A stretch of DNA of 64,000 nucleotides from Chitinophaga eiseniae (GCF_012641265.1 NZ_JABAHZ010000003.1:434001-498000); one strand, 5' to 3'; counted from the stretch's first letter, positions 18,634 to 28,598 are shown. The notes: generated by a model from the sequence alone, not told the origin. Numbers and translations: made by a program.

Positions 18634-19512
18634 ATGAACGGGACCTCTTTTCAATCGGATATTCGCTATTGGCTCAGGCAAGGTAACACAGTGAACCATT
18701 TGCTTTTCTGGAATATTATCGTTTTCCTGGGCATCAATATTATACACCTCATTGCTTTTCTGACCAAACAACCCGGTCCTTTTATCTGGACGTATGATCA
18801 GCTGGCCATTCACGCTCCGGTGAGCGCTTTCATATTAAAGCCATGGGGGCTTATCACCTACATGTTTACCCATGAACAGATATTTCATGTGCTGTTTAAC
18901 ATGATTAACCTCTATTGGTTTGGCAACTTATTCCGCGATTTCCTGGGCAACAAACGGGTGCTCCCCTTATACCTGCTGGGCGGAATTGCCGGAGGTTTGT
19001 TGTACCTGCTGAGCGCCAGCCTGTTTCCCGGTTATATGGGCTATACCATGATAGGCGCCTCTGCTGCTATTATGTGCATATTGGTGGCTGCCGCTACCCT
19101 GATGCCCAACTATGAAATAGGCCTGATGTTCCTGGGAAGCGTACGGTTAAAGTGGCTGGCCCTGGCATTGGTATTACTGGGATTGATTTCCATTCCCAAT
19201 GGCAACATTGGCGGTCTTATCTCCCATATGGGCGGCGCCCTGCTGGGTTTTTTCTATATCCGCATCCTGCAGGCCGGTACCGACCTCTGTAAACCTTTAA
19301 TCTGGGTATTTGACGCCAACACCCGCCAGGAACAAAGGCAGGCGGCCAGGAAGTTTAAGCCCAAAAAATCGCCACTGAAAGTAGTCCGGAAAACAGATGA
19401 TAGCAGCCAGTCCCGGCTGGATCAGCTGCTGGATAAAATAAATGAAAAAGGTTATAACAGCCTGAGTGCCGAAGAAAAAGCCTGGTTAGACAAAGTGAGC
19501 AAAGAAAACTGA
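18634..19512 (+). CDS. Rhomboid-family intramembrane serine protease
   Basis: 292 residues from the ATG of MNGTSFQSD (a GTG two codons upstream is possible). Six or so membrane helices. Rhomboid features: WGLITYMFTHEQIFHVLFNM (the His-x3-Asn loop), the catalytic serine in GASAAIM, and the catalytic histidine in ISHMGGALLGF. The C-terminal about 70 residues are soluble and basic, ending in a short helical block typical of Bacteroidota rhomboids. Substrates are unknown. It lies 35 nt before ispH on the same strand, but ispH has its own promoter-like box. Confidence 0.92.
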   Translation: MNGTSFQSDIRYWLRQGNTVNHLLFWNIIVFLGINIIHLIAFLTKQPGPFIWTYDQLAIHAPVSAFILKPWGLITYMFTHEQIFHVLFNMINLYWFGNLFRDFLGNKRVLPLYLLGGIAGGLLYLLSASLFPGYMGYTMIGASAAIMCILVAAATLMPNYEIGLMFLGSVRLKWLALALVLLGLISIPNGNIGGLISHMGGALLGFFYIRILQAGTDLCKPLIWVFDANTRQEQRQAARKFKPKKSPLKVVRKTDDSSQSRLDQLLDKINEKGYNSLSAEEKAWLDKVSKEN

Positions 19513-19513
19513 T

Positions 19514-19521
19514 TAACTTTG
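19514..19521 (+). promoter_or_regulatory. -7 promoter element of ispH
   Basis: TAACTTTG, a perfect TAnnTTTG match, lies directly after the rhomboid stop and 26 nt before the ispH ATG. Confidence 0.5.
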
Positions 19522-19547
19522 TCGCTCAATTTTCCGTCATTTAACAC

Positions 19548-20777
19548 ATGAAAACATTTAACGTTCCGGTGATATATCGCAGTCCGCTGATCAGCGCCAT
19601 TAAAAACCAGCGCAAACAGCAGGACCGCATGAAAAAGGACTTTACTCCTACTGAGCTGAATTTTGGCCCCATCAGGATTCTGCTGGCCCGCCATTTCGGC
19701 TTTTGCTACGGTGTAGAAAATGCCATTGAAATCGCCTTCAAAACAGTAGACGAAAACCCCGGCAAACGCATCTTCCTGTTGAGTGAAATGATTCATAATC
19801 CACATGTCAACAGCGACCTGCTGGACCGGGGTGTACAATTCATCATGGATACTGCCGGCAAACAGCTGGTACCCTGGGAAAGCTTGCAGGCAGATGATAT
19901 CGTTATCATTCCCGCTTTCGGTACTACCCTGGAAACGGAGAAACAACTCGCCTCCCTGGGTATAGAACCACTGAAATACAACACCACCTGCCCTTTTGTC
20001 GAAAGAGTATGGAATAAAGCAGAACAGATCGGTCAGAAAAACTACACGGTAATTGTACATGGTAAGCCCAAACATGAAGAAACCCGGGCTACTTTTTCCC
20101 ATAGCCAGGCTGGTACTCCGACTGTAGTCGTGAAAGACATTAAGGAAGCCGCCCTACTGGCCGGCTTCATCAGCGGGAAAAGAAATCCTGAAGAATTTTA
20201 CACCCTGTTTGAGGGCCAGTATTCTGCCGGATTTGATGTTACGAAAGACCTGCAGCGGGTGGGCGTTGTGAACCAGACCACCATGCTGGCCACAGAAACC
20301 CAAGCCATTGCAGACCACATCAAACAGGTTATGATCAGTACCTTTCAGCTGACAGATGCTAACGTAGGCGAAAGATTTGCAGATACCCGGGATACCCTCT
20401 GTTATGCTACCAATGATAACCAGACCGCCGTTACCGGTATGTTGCAGGAAACTGCCGATCTGGCCATCGTAGTGGGTGGTTATAATAGTTCCAATACTTC
20501 CCACCTCGTGGAATTATGCGAAGAAAAATTGCCTACCTATTTCATCTCTTCTCCCGAACATATATTATCGGCAGATGCAATTCAGCACTGGGATTTTCAC
20601 CATAAACAAACAATCCACAGTGATCAGTTTCTTCCCAAAAAAGACCAGGTAACTATCCTGCTGACCAGTGGCGCTTCCTGTCCGGACGCGCTCGTAGAAG
20701 GGGTGATTCGCCGGTTGTTATCTTTCTTCCAACTGGAGCATAAGGCAGATGAACTGGCAACAGCCAGCCAATCATAA
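19548..20777 (+). CDS. ispH: 4-hydroxy-3-methylbut-2-enyl diphosphate reductase, long form
   Basis: 409 residues, about 90 more than the enterobacterial enzyme and similar to the long cyanobacterial/Bacteroidota type. The three [Fe-S] cysteines are in GFCYGVENAIEIA, NTTCPFVERVWNKAEQ and GASCPDALVEGV. HNPHVN and the Glu/His residues of the active site are also present. The enzyme makes IPP and DMAPP in the last step of the MEP isoprenoid pathway. A basic N-terminal extension of about 45 residues precedes the core. Terminator at 20813-20841. Confidence 0.96.
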   Translation: MKTFNVPVIYRSPLISAIKNQRKQQDRMKKDFTPTELNFGPIRILLARHFGFCYGVENAIEIAFKTVDENPGKRIFLLSEMIHNPHVNSDLLDRGVQFIMDTAGKQLVPWESLQADDIVIIPAFGTTLETEKQLASLGIEPLKYNTTCPFVERVWNKAEQIGQKNYTVIVHGKPKHEETRATFSHSQAGTPTVVVKDIKEAALLAGFISGKRNPEEFYTLFEGQYSAGFDVTKDLQRVGVVNQTTMLATETQAIADHIKQVMISTFQLTDANVGERFADTRDTLCYATNDNQTAVTGMLQETADLAIVVGGYNSSNTSHLVELCEEKLPTYFISSPEHILSADAIQHWDFHHKQTIHSDQFLPKKDQVTILLTSGASCPDALVEGVIRRLLSFFQLEHKADELATASQS

Positions 20778-20812
20778 ATATATCTAACTGACTATATATC
20801 AATACATAAAAC

Positions 20813-20841
20813 AAAAAAGACACCAGAACGGTGTCTTTTTT
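20813..20841 (+). terminator. Intrinsic terminator of ispH
   Basis: Perfect stem AAAAAAGACACC/GGTGTCTTTTTT with a 5-nt loop ending in the T run. Confidence 0.9.
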
Positions 20842-21037
20842 CTTTGGGGCTAATCACGCTAGTAATGCAGAGTATAAAATCTTTATATGGTGTTAATATT
20901 GAAATCGTAATTCAAAAGTAGCTTATCTGTCATATGCCCGCAATAGCCATTTATTATATGGTAGTTAATTTCCTGTAACTGGCATAAAAACGAATAAAAT
21001 CGGAGGCCTGCTCGCTAAATCCCTTGTAAATCACCAC

Positions 21038-21808
21038 TTAAAATTGCATGGCCTTCTTTAAAAAGTCAGCTTTACGCCGGCGGGATACTTCTACCTGGGT
21101 ACCATCGCTCATCAGTGCAAACCCGCCTTCTCCCTGGATATAGGACTGCATTTGCTGCATATTGATGAGATGAGAATTATGCACCCGGAAGAAATCCACG
21201 TCAGACAATAATTCCTCAAATTCTTTCAGGGGACGGGAAACCATCAGGTTTTTCTTGTCGGTAAAGAAAATGCGGGTATAGTTGCCGGTAGATTCACACC
21301 GCACAATGTTCTGTACCGGCATAAACACCAGACCATTGATAGTAGGTAAAGCTATTTTCTTATGGGTTTGTTGCAATGTTTTCATGTTCTGTAAAAACAC
21401 ATCCATGGGTGATACCCCGCCCGTTTCCTTCATCCCGCGATTGTTTTTCTTCTCCTTACATTTTTCCAGGGCATCCTGTAGTTCTTTAACACTAAAGGGT
21501 TTCAGCAGATAATCCAATGCATTGAACTTAATAGCTTTCAACGCATACTGCTCATATGCGGTAGTGAATATGACATCAAAATGAACTTTTTCAAATAGTT
21601 TCAGGAGTTCGAACCCGTTCTGATAGGGCATTTCCACATCAAGGAATACAAGATCCGGCTGCAGCTCATCTATCAGCCCTTTGGCTTCTGCTACACTTTT
21701 GGCCCAGCCTACCACATTCACACCGGGACATTTTTTTTGTAGCATTGTTTGCAGTGCATCTATACAATGTTGCTCATCATCTACGATGATAGCTTTTAGT
21801 TCGCTCAT
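21038..21808 (-). CDS. LytTR-family response regulator
   Basis: 256 residues. Receiver domain (1-120) with IIVDDEQ, the phospho-acceptor Asp in LVFLDVEMP, the Thr in FTTAYEQYA and Lys in LLKPFS. C-terminal LytTR DNA-binding domain (about 150-255) with IVRCESTGNYTRIFF and FFRVHNSHLINMQQMQ. It pairs with the sensor gene 60 nt upstream on the same strand. Targets cannot be read from the sequence. Confidence 0.95.
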   Translation of the reverse strand: MSELKAIIVDDEQHCIDALQTMLQKKCPGVNVVGWAKSVAEAKGLIDELQPDLVFLDVEMPYQNGFELLKLFEKVHFDVIFTTAYEQYALKAIKFNALDYLLKPFSVKELQDALEKCKEKKNNRGMKETGGVSPMDVFLQNMKTLQQTHKKIALPTINGLVFMPVQNIVRCESTGNYTRIFFTDKKNLMVSRPLKEFEELLSDVDFFRVHNSHLINMQQMQSYIQGEGGFALMSDGTQVEVSRRRKADFLKKAMQF

Positions 21809-21868
21809 ATAAGTAGCTTTTAGCTATTTAGCGTTTTACAGTTATGGTTAGTGTTAGTTGTCGGTATC

Positions 21869-23821
21869 CTAAAATATAAATTCTGCAGGCAAAACGATGG
21901 TTACCCGGGTGCCGGTTGCCTTTCCTGACTCATCTTCCAGGTCGGTTACAGTTACTGTTGCCTCTTTATTATTGATTTTTCGTATCAGGTCTATCCTTCC
22001 TTCTGTTACTTTCATGCCCACCGAATTGTGCATACGCCCTTTCCGGTCTTTTATTTCCATTGCTTTCTTTCGTCCAATACCGTTGTCGGTGATGGTACAT
22101 ACCAGGCTACGCTTTTGCAAGATAATACTGATATCCAGTAATCCCTTCTCGTCCGGCAATTTATGTACAAGGCCGTGCCAGATAGCATTTTCCACATAGG
22201 GTTGTAAAATCATTGGCGGGATCAGTACTTCGTCGTCATTTATCTCTGTATCTATCTGAAATCTATATTCAAAAATACCATTACAACGCAGGGACTCCAG
22301 GTCGAGGTAAAGTCTTAACGACTCCAGTTCCTTATTGAGGGTTACAAAGGTATGTTGCGTATTATCCAGGATCAGGCGCATGAGCCGGGAAAACTTGGTG
22401 AGGTAGTCAGATGCTTCTTCCTGGTTATTACTCCATATATACCGGTGGATGGAGCTGAGGGAGTTAAAGATAAAGTGAGGGTTCATCTGGGAACGCAGCG
22501 AGCGCAGTTCCAGCTGTAAAGTTTGTTTATTTGCCTTCAGGTTACGGTGACGGATATAGAAAAAGCCGCCAACGATGGCCATCAGGAGAAAAGCCGCCAG
22601 GAAGAAAGAAATCACCACATTCCGTTTAGTACGGAGTGCTCCCAGCACTTTATCATGTTCCAGGGCACGGATCTGGTTATCCTTCCGGTCTACCTCATAG
22701 ATGGTTTGCATCTGGGTCAGGGCCATGGCCGACTTTTCATCGAGGATACTGTCTTTATACAACAGGGATTTATCTACCGCCTCCAATGATTTTTTAAAAT
22801 CCCCGCTTTCCTTATAATCTTCTGCGAGGGCCTTGTAGGCATCCATCAGCATTGATTTGAATCCCCAGAAAGTACTTACATCGATGGATTGCTGGATATA
22901 TTTCCGGGCATCTTCATGTTTTGCCTGTGCGCCCAATAGTTTGCCTATACTGAGATAACTCTCTGCCACATGCACTTTATCCTCTACCTGGTCATTTACT
23001 TCCAGCGCTTTTTCCAGGTAATACATGGCGGCGGCATAATCTTTTTTCTCTTTATAGGCCGCTCCCAGCGCGTTGTAGCAAATGGCGATCCCAATAGGCC
23101 GGTCCATTTTCAGGTTCATATTCAGGGAGCGTTTATAATATTGGATGGCCAGGTCCAGCTTCCCCTGTCCCTGGTAGGCATAGCCCAGGTTTCCCAGGTT
23201 GATGGCCACTCCCAGGTCGTTGTGGCTTTTTTCTTCCAGTCCCAGTGCGTGGTTAAAGTGTTGAATGGCATCCTCATATTTCTCCATGGTGAGCTGGATA
23301 TTGCCGATGCTGTTGGTAGCCACGCAAATATTCCTGATATCATTGATCTGCTCGGCCAATACCAGGGCTCTCATATGGTAATCGAATCCTTTCTGGAGTT
23401 TGTCGAGCCGGCGGCAATCCACCCCGGCATTGTTAAGAGAGAAAACGATCAACGAGGTGTCTTTCGCTTCTTCCGCGGCTTTCAGGGCTTTCTCGTGGTA
23501 GTCTTCTGCAACAATATAGAGAGACTTATTTCTTTTGCTGGTACCGATTTCGTTATAGGCACGGGATATTCCCTGGAAAAACCTGAGTTGCTGGGATAGG
23601 GTAAGCGCCTCCTGCCAGAAGGGGTTGTCCAGTTTATGATTATCGAAGTAACGGGCATTTTCCCCGCCCTTTTTAATCAGCAGCGACACTTTTGCCGTGT
23701 CTGCGTGGAGCTGGCGAACAGAATCCAGCAACCGGTATGTACGCAGAGAGTCCTGGGCTCTCGCTCCCAAACAGGCTCCCAGCAGGAGCCAGCATAAAAA
23801 ACATACACCTTTAATAGACAT
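21869..23821 (-). CDS. TPR sensor histidine kinase of the LytS/YehU type
   Basis: About 650 residues from the ATG of MSIKGVCFL; an in-frame ATG 8 codons upstream is less likely because the signal peptide begins here. Signal peptide ending GARAQ, then six or more TPR units in the periplasm (for example YEDAIQHFNHALGLEEKSH), a membrane helix near residue 410, a coiled linker, the HisKA_2-type motif SQMNPHFIFNSLSSIHRYI with the phospho-His, and an HATPase domain with DNGIGRK. Partner of the LytTR regulator. Such TPR-kinase/LytTR pairs are abundant in Bacteroidota; the input signal is unknown. Confidence 0.93.
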   Translation of the reverse strand: MSIKGVCFLCWLLLGACLGARAQDSLRTYRLLDSVRQLHADTAKVSLLIKKGGENARYFDNHKLDNPFWQEALTLSQQLRFFQGISRAYNEIGTSKRNKSLYIVAEDYHEKALKAAEEAKDTSLIVFSLNNAGVDCRRLDKLQKGFDYHMRALVLAEQINDIRNICVATNSIGNIQLTMEKYEDAIQHFNHALGLEEKSHNDLGVAINLGNLGYAYQGQGKLDLAIQYYKRSLNMNLKMDRPIGIAICYNALGAAYKEKKDYAAAMYYLEKALEVNDQVEDKVHVAESYLSIGKLLGAQAKHEDARKYIQQSIDVSTFWGFKSMLMDAYKALAEDYKESGDFKKSLEAVDKSLLYKDSILDEKSAMALTQMQTIYEVDRKDNQIRALEHDKVLGALRTKRNVVISFFLAAFLLMAIVGGFFYIRHRNLKANKQTLQLELRSLRSQMNPHFIFNSLSSIHRYIWSNNQEEASDYLTKFSRLMRLILDNTQHTFVTLNKELESLRLYLDLESLRCNGIFEYRFQIDTEINDDEVLIPPMILQPYVENAIWHGLVHKLPDEKGLLDISIILQKRSLVCTITDNGIGRKKAMEIKDRKGRMHNSVGMKVTEGRIDLIRKINNKEATVTVTDLEDESGKATGTRVTIVLPAEFIF

Positions 23822-23947
23822 TGGCTGGTCTGTGTGACTACACAATTTAAAAAAGAATTATGAATAACCGGCGGCGATTTCAGGACATACGGGAGTGATC
23901 ACCTGCTACCTGCCGTTAGTAAGTTCGGATGACTATCCAGGCTGAAT

Positions 23948-24129
23948 AAAAAAGCGAAAGGGCGAAAGAATTCGCCCCTTCTTCCTATTAACCGAATACA
24001 CCTACTGAAAATATGGAACGGTCATGGCAAGCCATGCCATCCCACATTAACTTTAATGTTTGTATGCAGCACCTACGCTGCCACAAACCGGATTTTTATA
24101 ATATACGCTATCAGCTAGTCGGTTAATAG
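23948..24129 (-). ncRNA. Candidate structured RNA with its own terminator (unassigned)
   Basis: Between cmk and the sensor kinase a minus-strand element has an 11-bp perfect closing stem (24119-24129 with 23985-23995) enclosing three hairpins: 24058-24088 (GTTTGT/ACAAAC around CAGC/GCTG), 24044-24059 (ACATTA/TAATGT) and 24023-24036 (CATGG-caag-CCATG). The stem is followed directly by a terminator hairpin (23954-23980: GGGCGAA/TTCGCCC) and TTTTTT. It is either a small RNA or a leader controlling the sensor kinase, whose ATG is about 130 nt further on. The true 5' end is unclear; a weak -7-like TTTATTTG lies near 24352. I do not recognise tmRNA, RNase P, SRP or 6S RNA features. The remainder of the gap (24130-24462) holds no gene that I can see. 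Confidence 0.5.
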
Positions 24130-24462
24130 CAAAGGCTCCTTGTGGATATAGCTAGGATAAGACTTTCCCGGGTACGATATATACTAACGCGTCTTACGCA
24201 CTATTTCAATTTGTCTTATTCAGTTCACAACAACACGCGTCAATAGCACGACTGACTCCATTCAAAAATTACCTAAGCAGCATTTCTCAGGGAGGATAAG
24301 GTTGGTTATGCGCATAGCATCTTAAAAAGACACTTGCCGGGTATGCAAATAAAAACTATTGGAAATTCGGGAGGATGTGGAAAAAAATTATTGGGATGTT
24401 GGCGATGTTGCGCCGTACAGCAAATGTATAAAAGAGTTTTAATAAAAGAAAATAATATTTTG

Positions 24463-25149
24463 TCAGGAGTGCGCCATGATAGCATCTTCTACCCACTGCA
24501 TCACTAAATCGAGTTGATCTTCGAGGTTTAAGTGGCTGTTATCCAGGATAATAGCATCCTCTGCCTTACGAAGCGGGCTAATTTCGCGGTTGGCATCGAT
24601 ATAGTCCCGGAGTTCAAGGTTGTGTTTTACTTCGTCCAGGGTAATATGTTTATTTTTCTCGTATAACTCTTTAAACCTGCGCTGAACACGGATTTCGATA
24701 TCAGCTGTCATGAAAATTTTGAGTTCGCCATGCGGGAATACTACTGTACCAATATCGCGGCCATCCATCACAATGCCTTTGCGGACACCCATTTTCTTTT
24801 GCTGGGCTACCGCAAAATCGCGTACTTCCTTTACAGCTGCTACTTCGCTCACTTTTTCAGCCACCACCATTTCCCGGATCAGGTGTTCTACATTTTCATT
24901 GTTCAGGTACATTTCGCCTAAACCGGTAAGGGAATTGATCACAAAGTCCAGGTGGATATCTTTAAGGGCTGTCGCCACCGCTTCGTGGGAAAGCCAGTCG
25001 ATACGGTTTTGAATAAAATAAAGGGTCACTGCACGATACATAGCGCCGCTATCAATGTAGGTATAGCCCAGCTTCTTAGCCAATTGCTTAGCTAATGTAC
25101 TTTTGCCACATGATGAGTAGCCATCTATCGTGATGATTATTTTTTTCAA
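24463..25149 (-). CDS. cmk: Cytidylate kinase
   Basis: 228 residues. P-loop IDGYSSCGKSTLAKQLAKKLG at the N-terminus (near-standard with SSCGKST), then YIDSGAMYRAVTLYF, the NMP-binding region, MDGRDIGTVVFP and the lid RRFKEL. It phosphorylates CMP and dCMP. Length and motif order match the bacterial family. Single gene; the 3' flank leads into the structured element at 23948-24129. Confidence 0.96.
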   Translation of the reverse strand: MKKIIITIDGYSSCGKSTLAKQLAKKLGYTYIDSGAMYRAVTLYFIQNRIDWLSHEAVATALKDIHLDFVINSLTGLGEMYLNNENVEHLIREMVVAEKVSEVAAVKEVRDFAVAQQKKMGVRKGIVMDGRDIGTVVFPHGELKIFMTADIEIRVQRRFKELYEKNKHITLDEVKHNLELRDYIDANREISPLRKAEDAIILDNSHLNLEDQLDLVMQWVEDAIMAHS

Positions 25150-25288
25150 AACTATCTATTTAAATAAGAACCTGTTAATAGGGAAGAACGCTACAAAATT
25201 GAGGGAAATCTCTGAGAATAGCAAACCAATAACATTTGGGCACCCCATTTTGACATAGCTGCCAGCATGAGATACCCAAATTGAATGG

Positions 25289-26860
25289 TTACCGGGTTAC
25301 AATTACTTTACAGGTGTAGGCCAACTTCATGGTGTCTTTATTGTAAATGACCAGGAAGTAGACGCCGGAAGGCAGATCTCTGATATCGATATCCATATCA
25401 GACTTCACTTCATACTGACGCATTACCTGGCTCCATACATCGCGCATCTGCAGCAGCATAGCTCCCCGAATGCCGCGAAGCTGCACCTTAAATGTACCAT
25501 TGTTCGGGTTCGGGAATACATTGATCTGCACGAACGGTGGTACCGCGCGTACTTCAGAATACACTACTTTACCATTTAGGCCTATTGCTTTTATACGATA
25601 GTAAGTCCAATCGTCGTAGTCGTTAGGATCCTGCCAGGTATAGCTGAGCGGTACACTGCTATTGCCATTGACCGCCTTCGTAAGCACCACACCGATTTTT
25701 TGGAAAGCTTCCTCTCTTTCATAACGGCGTTCCACCTCAAAGGCCATATTGCGCACTTCCCGGAGGGTGGTCCAGTCCAGCTGCACCATTACCGGCGCAA
25801 TCCTAAAGGCTTCAAAGTTGAGGAAGGTAACTGGTTTCACACTACCTATCAGGGCTGTCTTCGCAAAAAACTCGCTGGAGCCCAACGCGTCAAAATGCCG
25901 CAGGTGCATGGTGGCGGGGGCCAGCATAGGACTGGTGGTTAACGTACCAGCCAAAGGTTTATTGGAAATGACCGGCAACTGATCCCATACGCCTGCAACA
26001 AAGCGGGTAATAAAGCTACTGTCGCGGGAAGAGGCGTATGCAGGTAATTCGCTCGCATCCATATGCTGCAGGATAACATCCACTTCTCCCCCACTATTAT
26101 CCTCCCGGCGTATATTCCAGGTTTTGTTTACAAAGCTGTCTTTATAAGCTGCACCGCCCGCTGCTACTGTAAATACGCTATCATATACCCGCGCGCCTAT
26201 CATATCTTTGGCGCCGGTGATCAACACTGCTGCGGGAGCATAGCTGTTTTCGTCGGTGCCTATCGGGAATACCACTTTACCCGCGGCATTGTTGATGGCT
26301 GCACGATAGAGTAAGCCACCGGCAATACCGCTGCCAGTAACTACATATTGTTTGTCGCTGTAACCGGTAATAGTACCGGGTGATTTATCGCCGACCTGTA
26401 AATTCCATCCATTGAGATAAATATGCCCACTGGCGAAATGGAGATTATTCCTGATTTTCAGGTCACTCAGGTCATCCAGCAACAAGCCGGATATATTGTT
26501 CAGTTGCAGGTTAGGAAAGCTGGGCCCCACTTTGGTGATAAAGCTATAGCCGCCGAAAATCTTTTGCTGTGTAGTATTAGAGAAGATAAAAGTACCGCCG
26601 GTGCCTGAGTTACCATCGGCGCTTTCATCAGGCAACGTAGCTCCGTTGCCGTTAGTCCATAATTTGCTGAGGAAATAAAAGATGCTGTTAGGATTAGAGC
26701 CGAGCCTGCCGTTGTTGGTCATATCGGAGAAGATACCCACATTGGTATTACCGGAGAGCCACACAGTGGCACCGGTAGGGATGTATACGCCTTGTTGGGC
26801 GGAGCTGTTTCCCGCCAACAATAAAAGAGCCGATATGATAAATAACTTCTTCAACAACAT
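25289..26860 (-). CDS. Secreted protein with T9SS type A C-terminal sorting domain
   Basis: 523 residues. Signal peptide ending NSSAQQ, an N-terminal beta-rich region (about 25-330) with Gly/Asn-rich sequence and no recognised enzyme motif, a fibronectin-like segment (about 345-420: EAFRIAPVMVQLDWTTLREV then YRIKAIGLNGKVVYSEVR), and a C-terminal domain of about 75 residues with VFPNPNNGTFKVQL and LPSGVYFLVI, the Por secretion/sorting signature. It is therefore exported by type IX secretion to the surface. Third gene of an operon, only 3 nt after the preceding stop. Confidence 0.9.
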   Translation of the reverse strand: MLLKKLFIISALLLLAGNSSAQQGVYIPTGATVWLSGNTNVGIFSDMTNNGRLGSNPNSIFYFLSKLWTNGNGATLPDESADGNSGTGGTFIFSNTTQQKIFGGYSFITKVGPSFPNLQLNNISGLLLDDLSDLKIRNNLHFASGHIYLNGWNLQVGDKSPGTITGYSDKQYVVTGSGIAGGLLYRAAINNAAGKVVFPIGTDENSYAPAAVLITGAKDMIGARVYDSVFTVAAGGAAYKDSFVNKTWNIRREDNSGGEVDVILQHMDASELPAYASSRDSSFITRFVAGVWDQLPVISNKPLAGTLTTSPMLAPATMHLRHFDALGSSEFFAKTALIGSVKPVTFLNFEAFRIAPVMVQLDWTTLREVRNMAFEVERRYEREEAFQKIGVVLTKAVNGNSSVPLSYTWQDPNDYDDWTYYRIKAIGLNGKVVYSEVRAVPPFVQINVFPNPNNGTFKVQLRGIRGAMLLQMRDVWSQVMRQYEVKSDMDIDIRDLPSGVYFLVIYNKDTMKLAYTCKVIVTR

Positions 26861-26863
26861 TTT

Positions 26864-28519
26864 TTATTGGATAACAGTAACATCGAAGCGTTTACCTGTT
26901 CCGGTTAAAGAGTATGTGCTGCCGGTTGTATTAACGAAAATAGCCGTCACAGTATCATCGGCACTCACTCTTGAGGAAATTAGCCGAAGATTAAATGGAA
27001 AGTCAAATCTTGGATTTATTATAACATTCCCCCCCAATGTTCCGTCTATGCCTGTGACTGTGAATGTTACGGCAGTGGTTACGGTAGCACTGTTGGGGAT
27101 GCTCGTAGTTACAGCATTAACATTTACCGCTCTATATACACCATTTAATACAGTTCCGCCAGTTCCTATCTTAGCCGTACCTGCTACATCCAACAAGGCT
27201 GCCGGCGTATTTGTCCCGACCCCTACGTTTCCTCCGTTCTGCAAAAACAAGCGGTAATCCTTTACATTTGTTTCCACGAAATTTAATCCGCCACCCAATA
27301 TATTCCAGTGCCATTTGGGCGTGCCTGTTGCATCTTCAAATGCCAACACATCATTACCATTTGCGCGTATAATCAATGGGTGGCCATTAAACTTTGTAGC
27401 ACCATTCATGAGGGTCAGAGTATAGGCAGAAAAATCTGATCCACCGCTTTCTGCAGCGGTTTGACCTCTTGATCCCCTGAAAAGCTCTTTGCTATTATAT
27501 TTCACTACCATATCGACAGCGTTCGTTGTTCCCAGGAACTGTGTGCTGGTAGCGGCGTTACCTCCCGTTAACCAATTGGTGGTTGCAGGGTTATCTGTTA
27601 AAATAACGTCGCCGAAGCTATTGATTGAAAGTACTTTAGAAGTTGCTGATGTCGGTGTGGCTGTTGCCAGGTTTGTTAAACGCAGGCCGGAAGTACTGGT
27701 AGAGAAAGGTGCTGTTGTGGACGGAGGCCCCGCAATTTCCACTTTATTCACGGGAGTGTTAGTACCTACTCCCAACAATGATTTTGTACCGTCCCAGAAC
27801 AACTGTGTATTATTTTCGGAGATCACATCGCCTGTTCCCACATAAGGTACTGAACCAGGTGTCAATCCTTTTACCGTTAATGTACCGCCGATGACGCCGT
27901 TTCCTGATATATTAAAATTGGAAGCAGTTTGAGTGGCAGTCGTATTTTGAATATAGGCGGTGGAGCCAGTAGGCAGATCTGCTGCTACTAACGGCCGGAA
28001 AGTGGGCGCCGCGTTAGCTGTACCACTTGCTGGTCCGGCCAGAAAAGAGTTAGGGGCTTGGGTATTTAGCGTGGCAGTTAAAGTGCCGGAGGTAGTAACC
28101 GGTGAATTGGTTACTGTAAAAATACCAGCGGTATTGGGCATCGACAATCCAATGGAAGTGACCGTACCCCCGGTGTTCCCAATAGTATTTCCGGTAATAC
28201 TGATACCGGTACCGGCTGTCAGGATGGAAAAGTCTATTTTTTCCCAACCGGTTGTTTTCTTCAGATATAGTGCATTATCGTCTGTTATATATACCAGCAT
28301 GCCTGCGGAAGCACTATATAAAGCACCGCCGGAGAGGATTTGCGCTTTTACAATGCGGGGGAGTAAGAATCCTTGTTTATCACTTTTCAGTTCCAGCAAC
28401 GCATTTTTATCAAGCAGGGAAGGATTAGTTCCCAGTTTTAATTGCTGTGCCAGCAAACGCTGATTGACCAGGCAAAACAACATTACAGCACATACTTTTA
28501 CAAGCCCTTGCAGCTTCAT
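26864..28519 (-). CDS. Secreted fibre-like beta-repeat protein (paralogue of the upstream gene)
   Basis: 551 residues. Signal peptide ending RLLAQQ. The N-terminal module LKLGTNPSLLDKNALLELKS, then DKQGFLLPR and GMLVYITDDNALYLKKTTGW is shared with the gene upstream. The middle is low-complexity Thr/Gly/Asn-rich beta sequence (GTGISITGNTIGNTGGTVTS), like phage tail-fibre shafts, with SLLGVGTNTPVNKVEI and NVGVGTNTPAALLDVAGTAK blocks typical of such repeats. There is no T9SS sorting domain, so export beyond the outer membrane would need another route or partner. I do not know its function; a surface fibre or adhesin is inference. Confidence 0.75.
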   Translation of the reverse strand: MKLQGLVKVCAVMLFCLVNQRLLAQQLKLGTNPSLLDKNALLELKSDKQGFLLPRIVKAQILSGGALYSASAGMLVYITDDNALYLKKTTGWEKIDFSILTAGTGISITGNTIGNTGGTVTSIGLSMPNTAGIFTVTNSPVTTSGTLTATLNTQAPNSFLAGPASGTANAAPTFRPLVAADLPTGSTAYIQNTTATQTASNFNISGNGVIGGTLTVKGLTPGSVPYVGTGDVISENNTQLFWDGTKSLLGVGTNTPVNKVEIAGPPSTTAPFSTSTSGLRLTNLATATPTSATSKVLSINSFGDVILTDNPATTNWLTGGNAATSTQFLGTTNAVDMVVKYNSKELFRGSRGQTAAESGGSDFSAYTLTLMNGATKFNGHPLIIRANGNDVLAFEDATGTPKWHWNILGGGLNFVETNVKDYRLFLQNGGNVGVGTNTPAALLDVAGTAKIGTGGTVLNGVYRAVNVNAVTTSIPNSATVTTAVTFTVTGIDGTLGGNVIINPRFDFPFNLRLISSRVSADDTVTAIFVNTTGSTYSLTGTGKRFDVTVIQ

Positions 28520-28598
28520 ACATCATCCATTTAAATAAGCACGAAAGAGGGAGGAAACGGCTACGGTTATACGTAGCCGTTTCAAATACGGTCCAACC

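Noticed and set aside
22970..23599. 209-codon plus-strand frame opposite the TPR sensor kinase.
   Set aside because: Antisense shadow of the TPR repeats.
23948..24462. Possibility that the structured element is tmRNA, RNase P RNA, SRP RNA or 6S RNA.
   Set aside because: No tRNA-like T-arm or tag frame ending in ALAA, no RNase P conserved core (GGAAAGUCC-type), no SRP tetraloop domain and no single long bulged rod as in 6S RNA were found on either strand.
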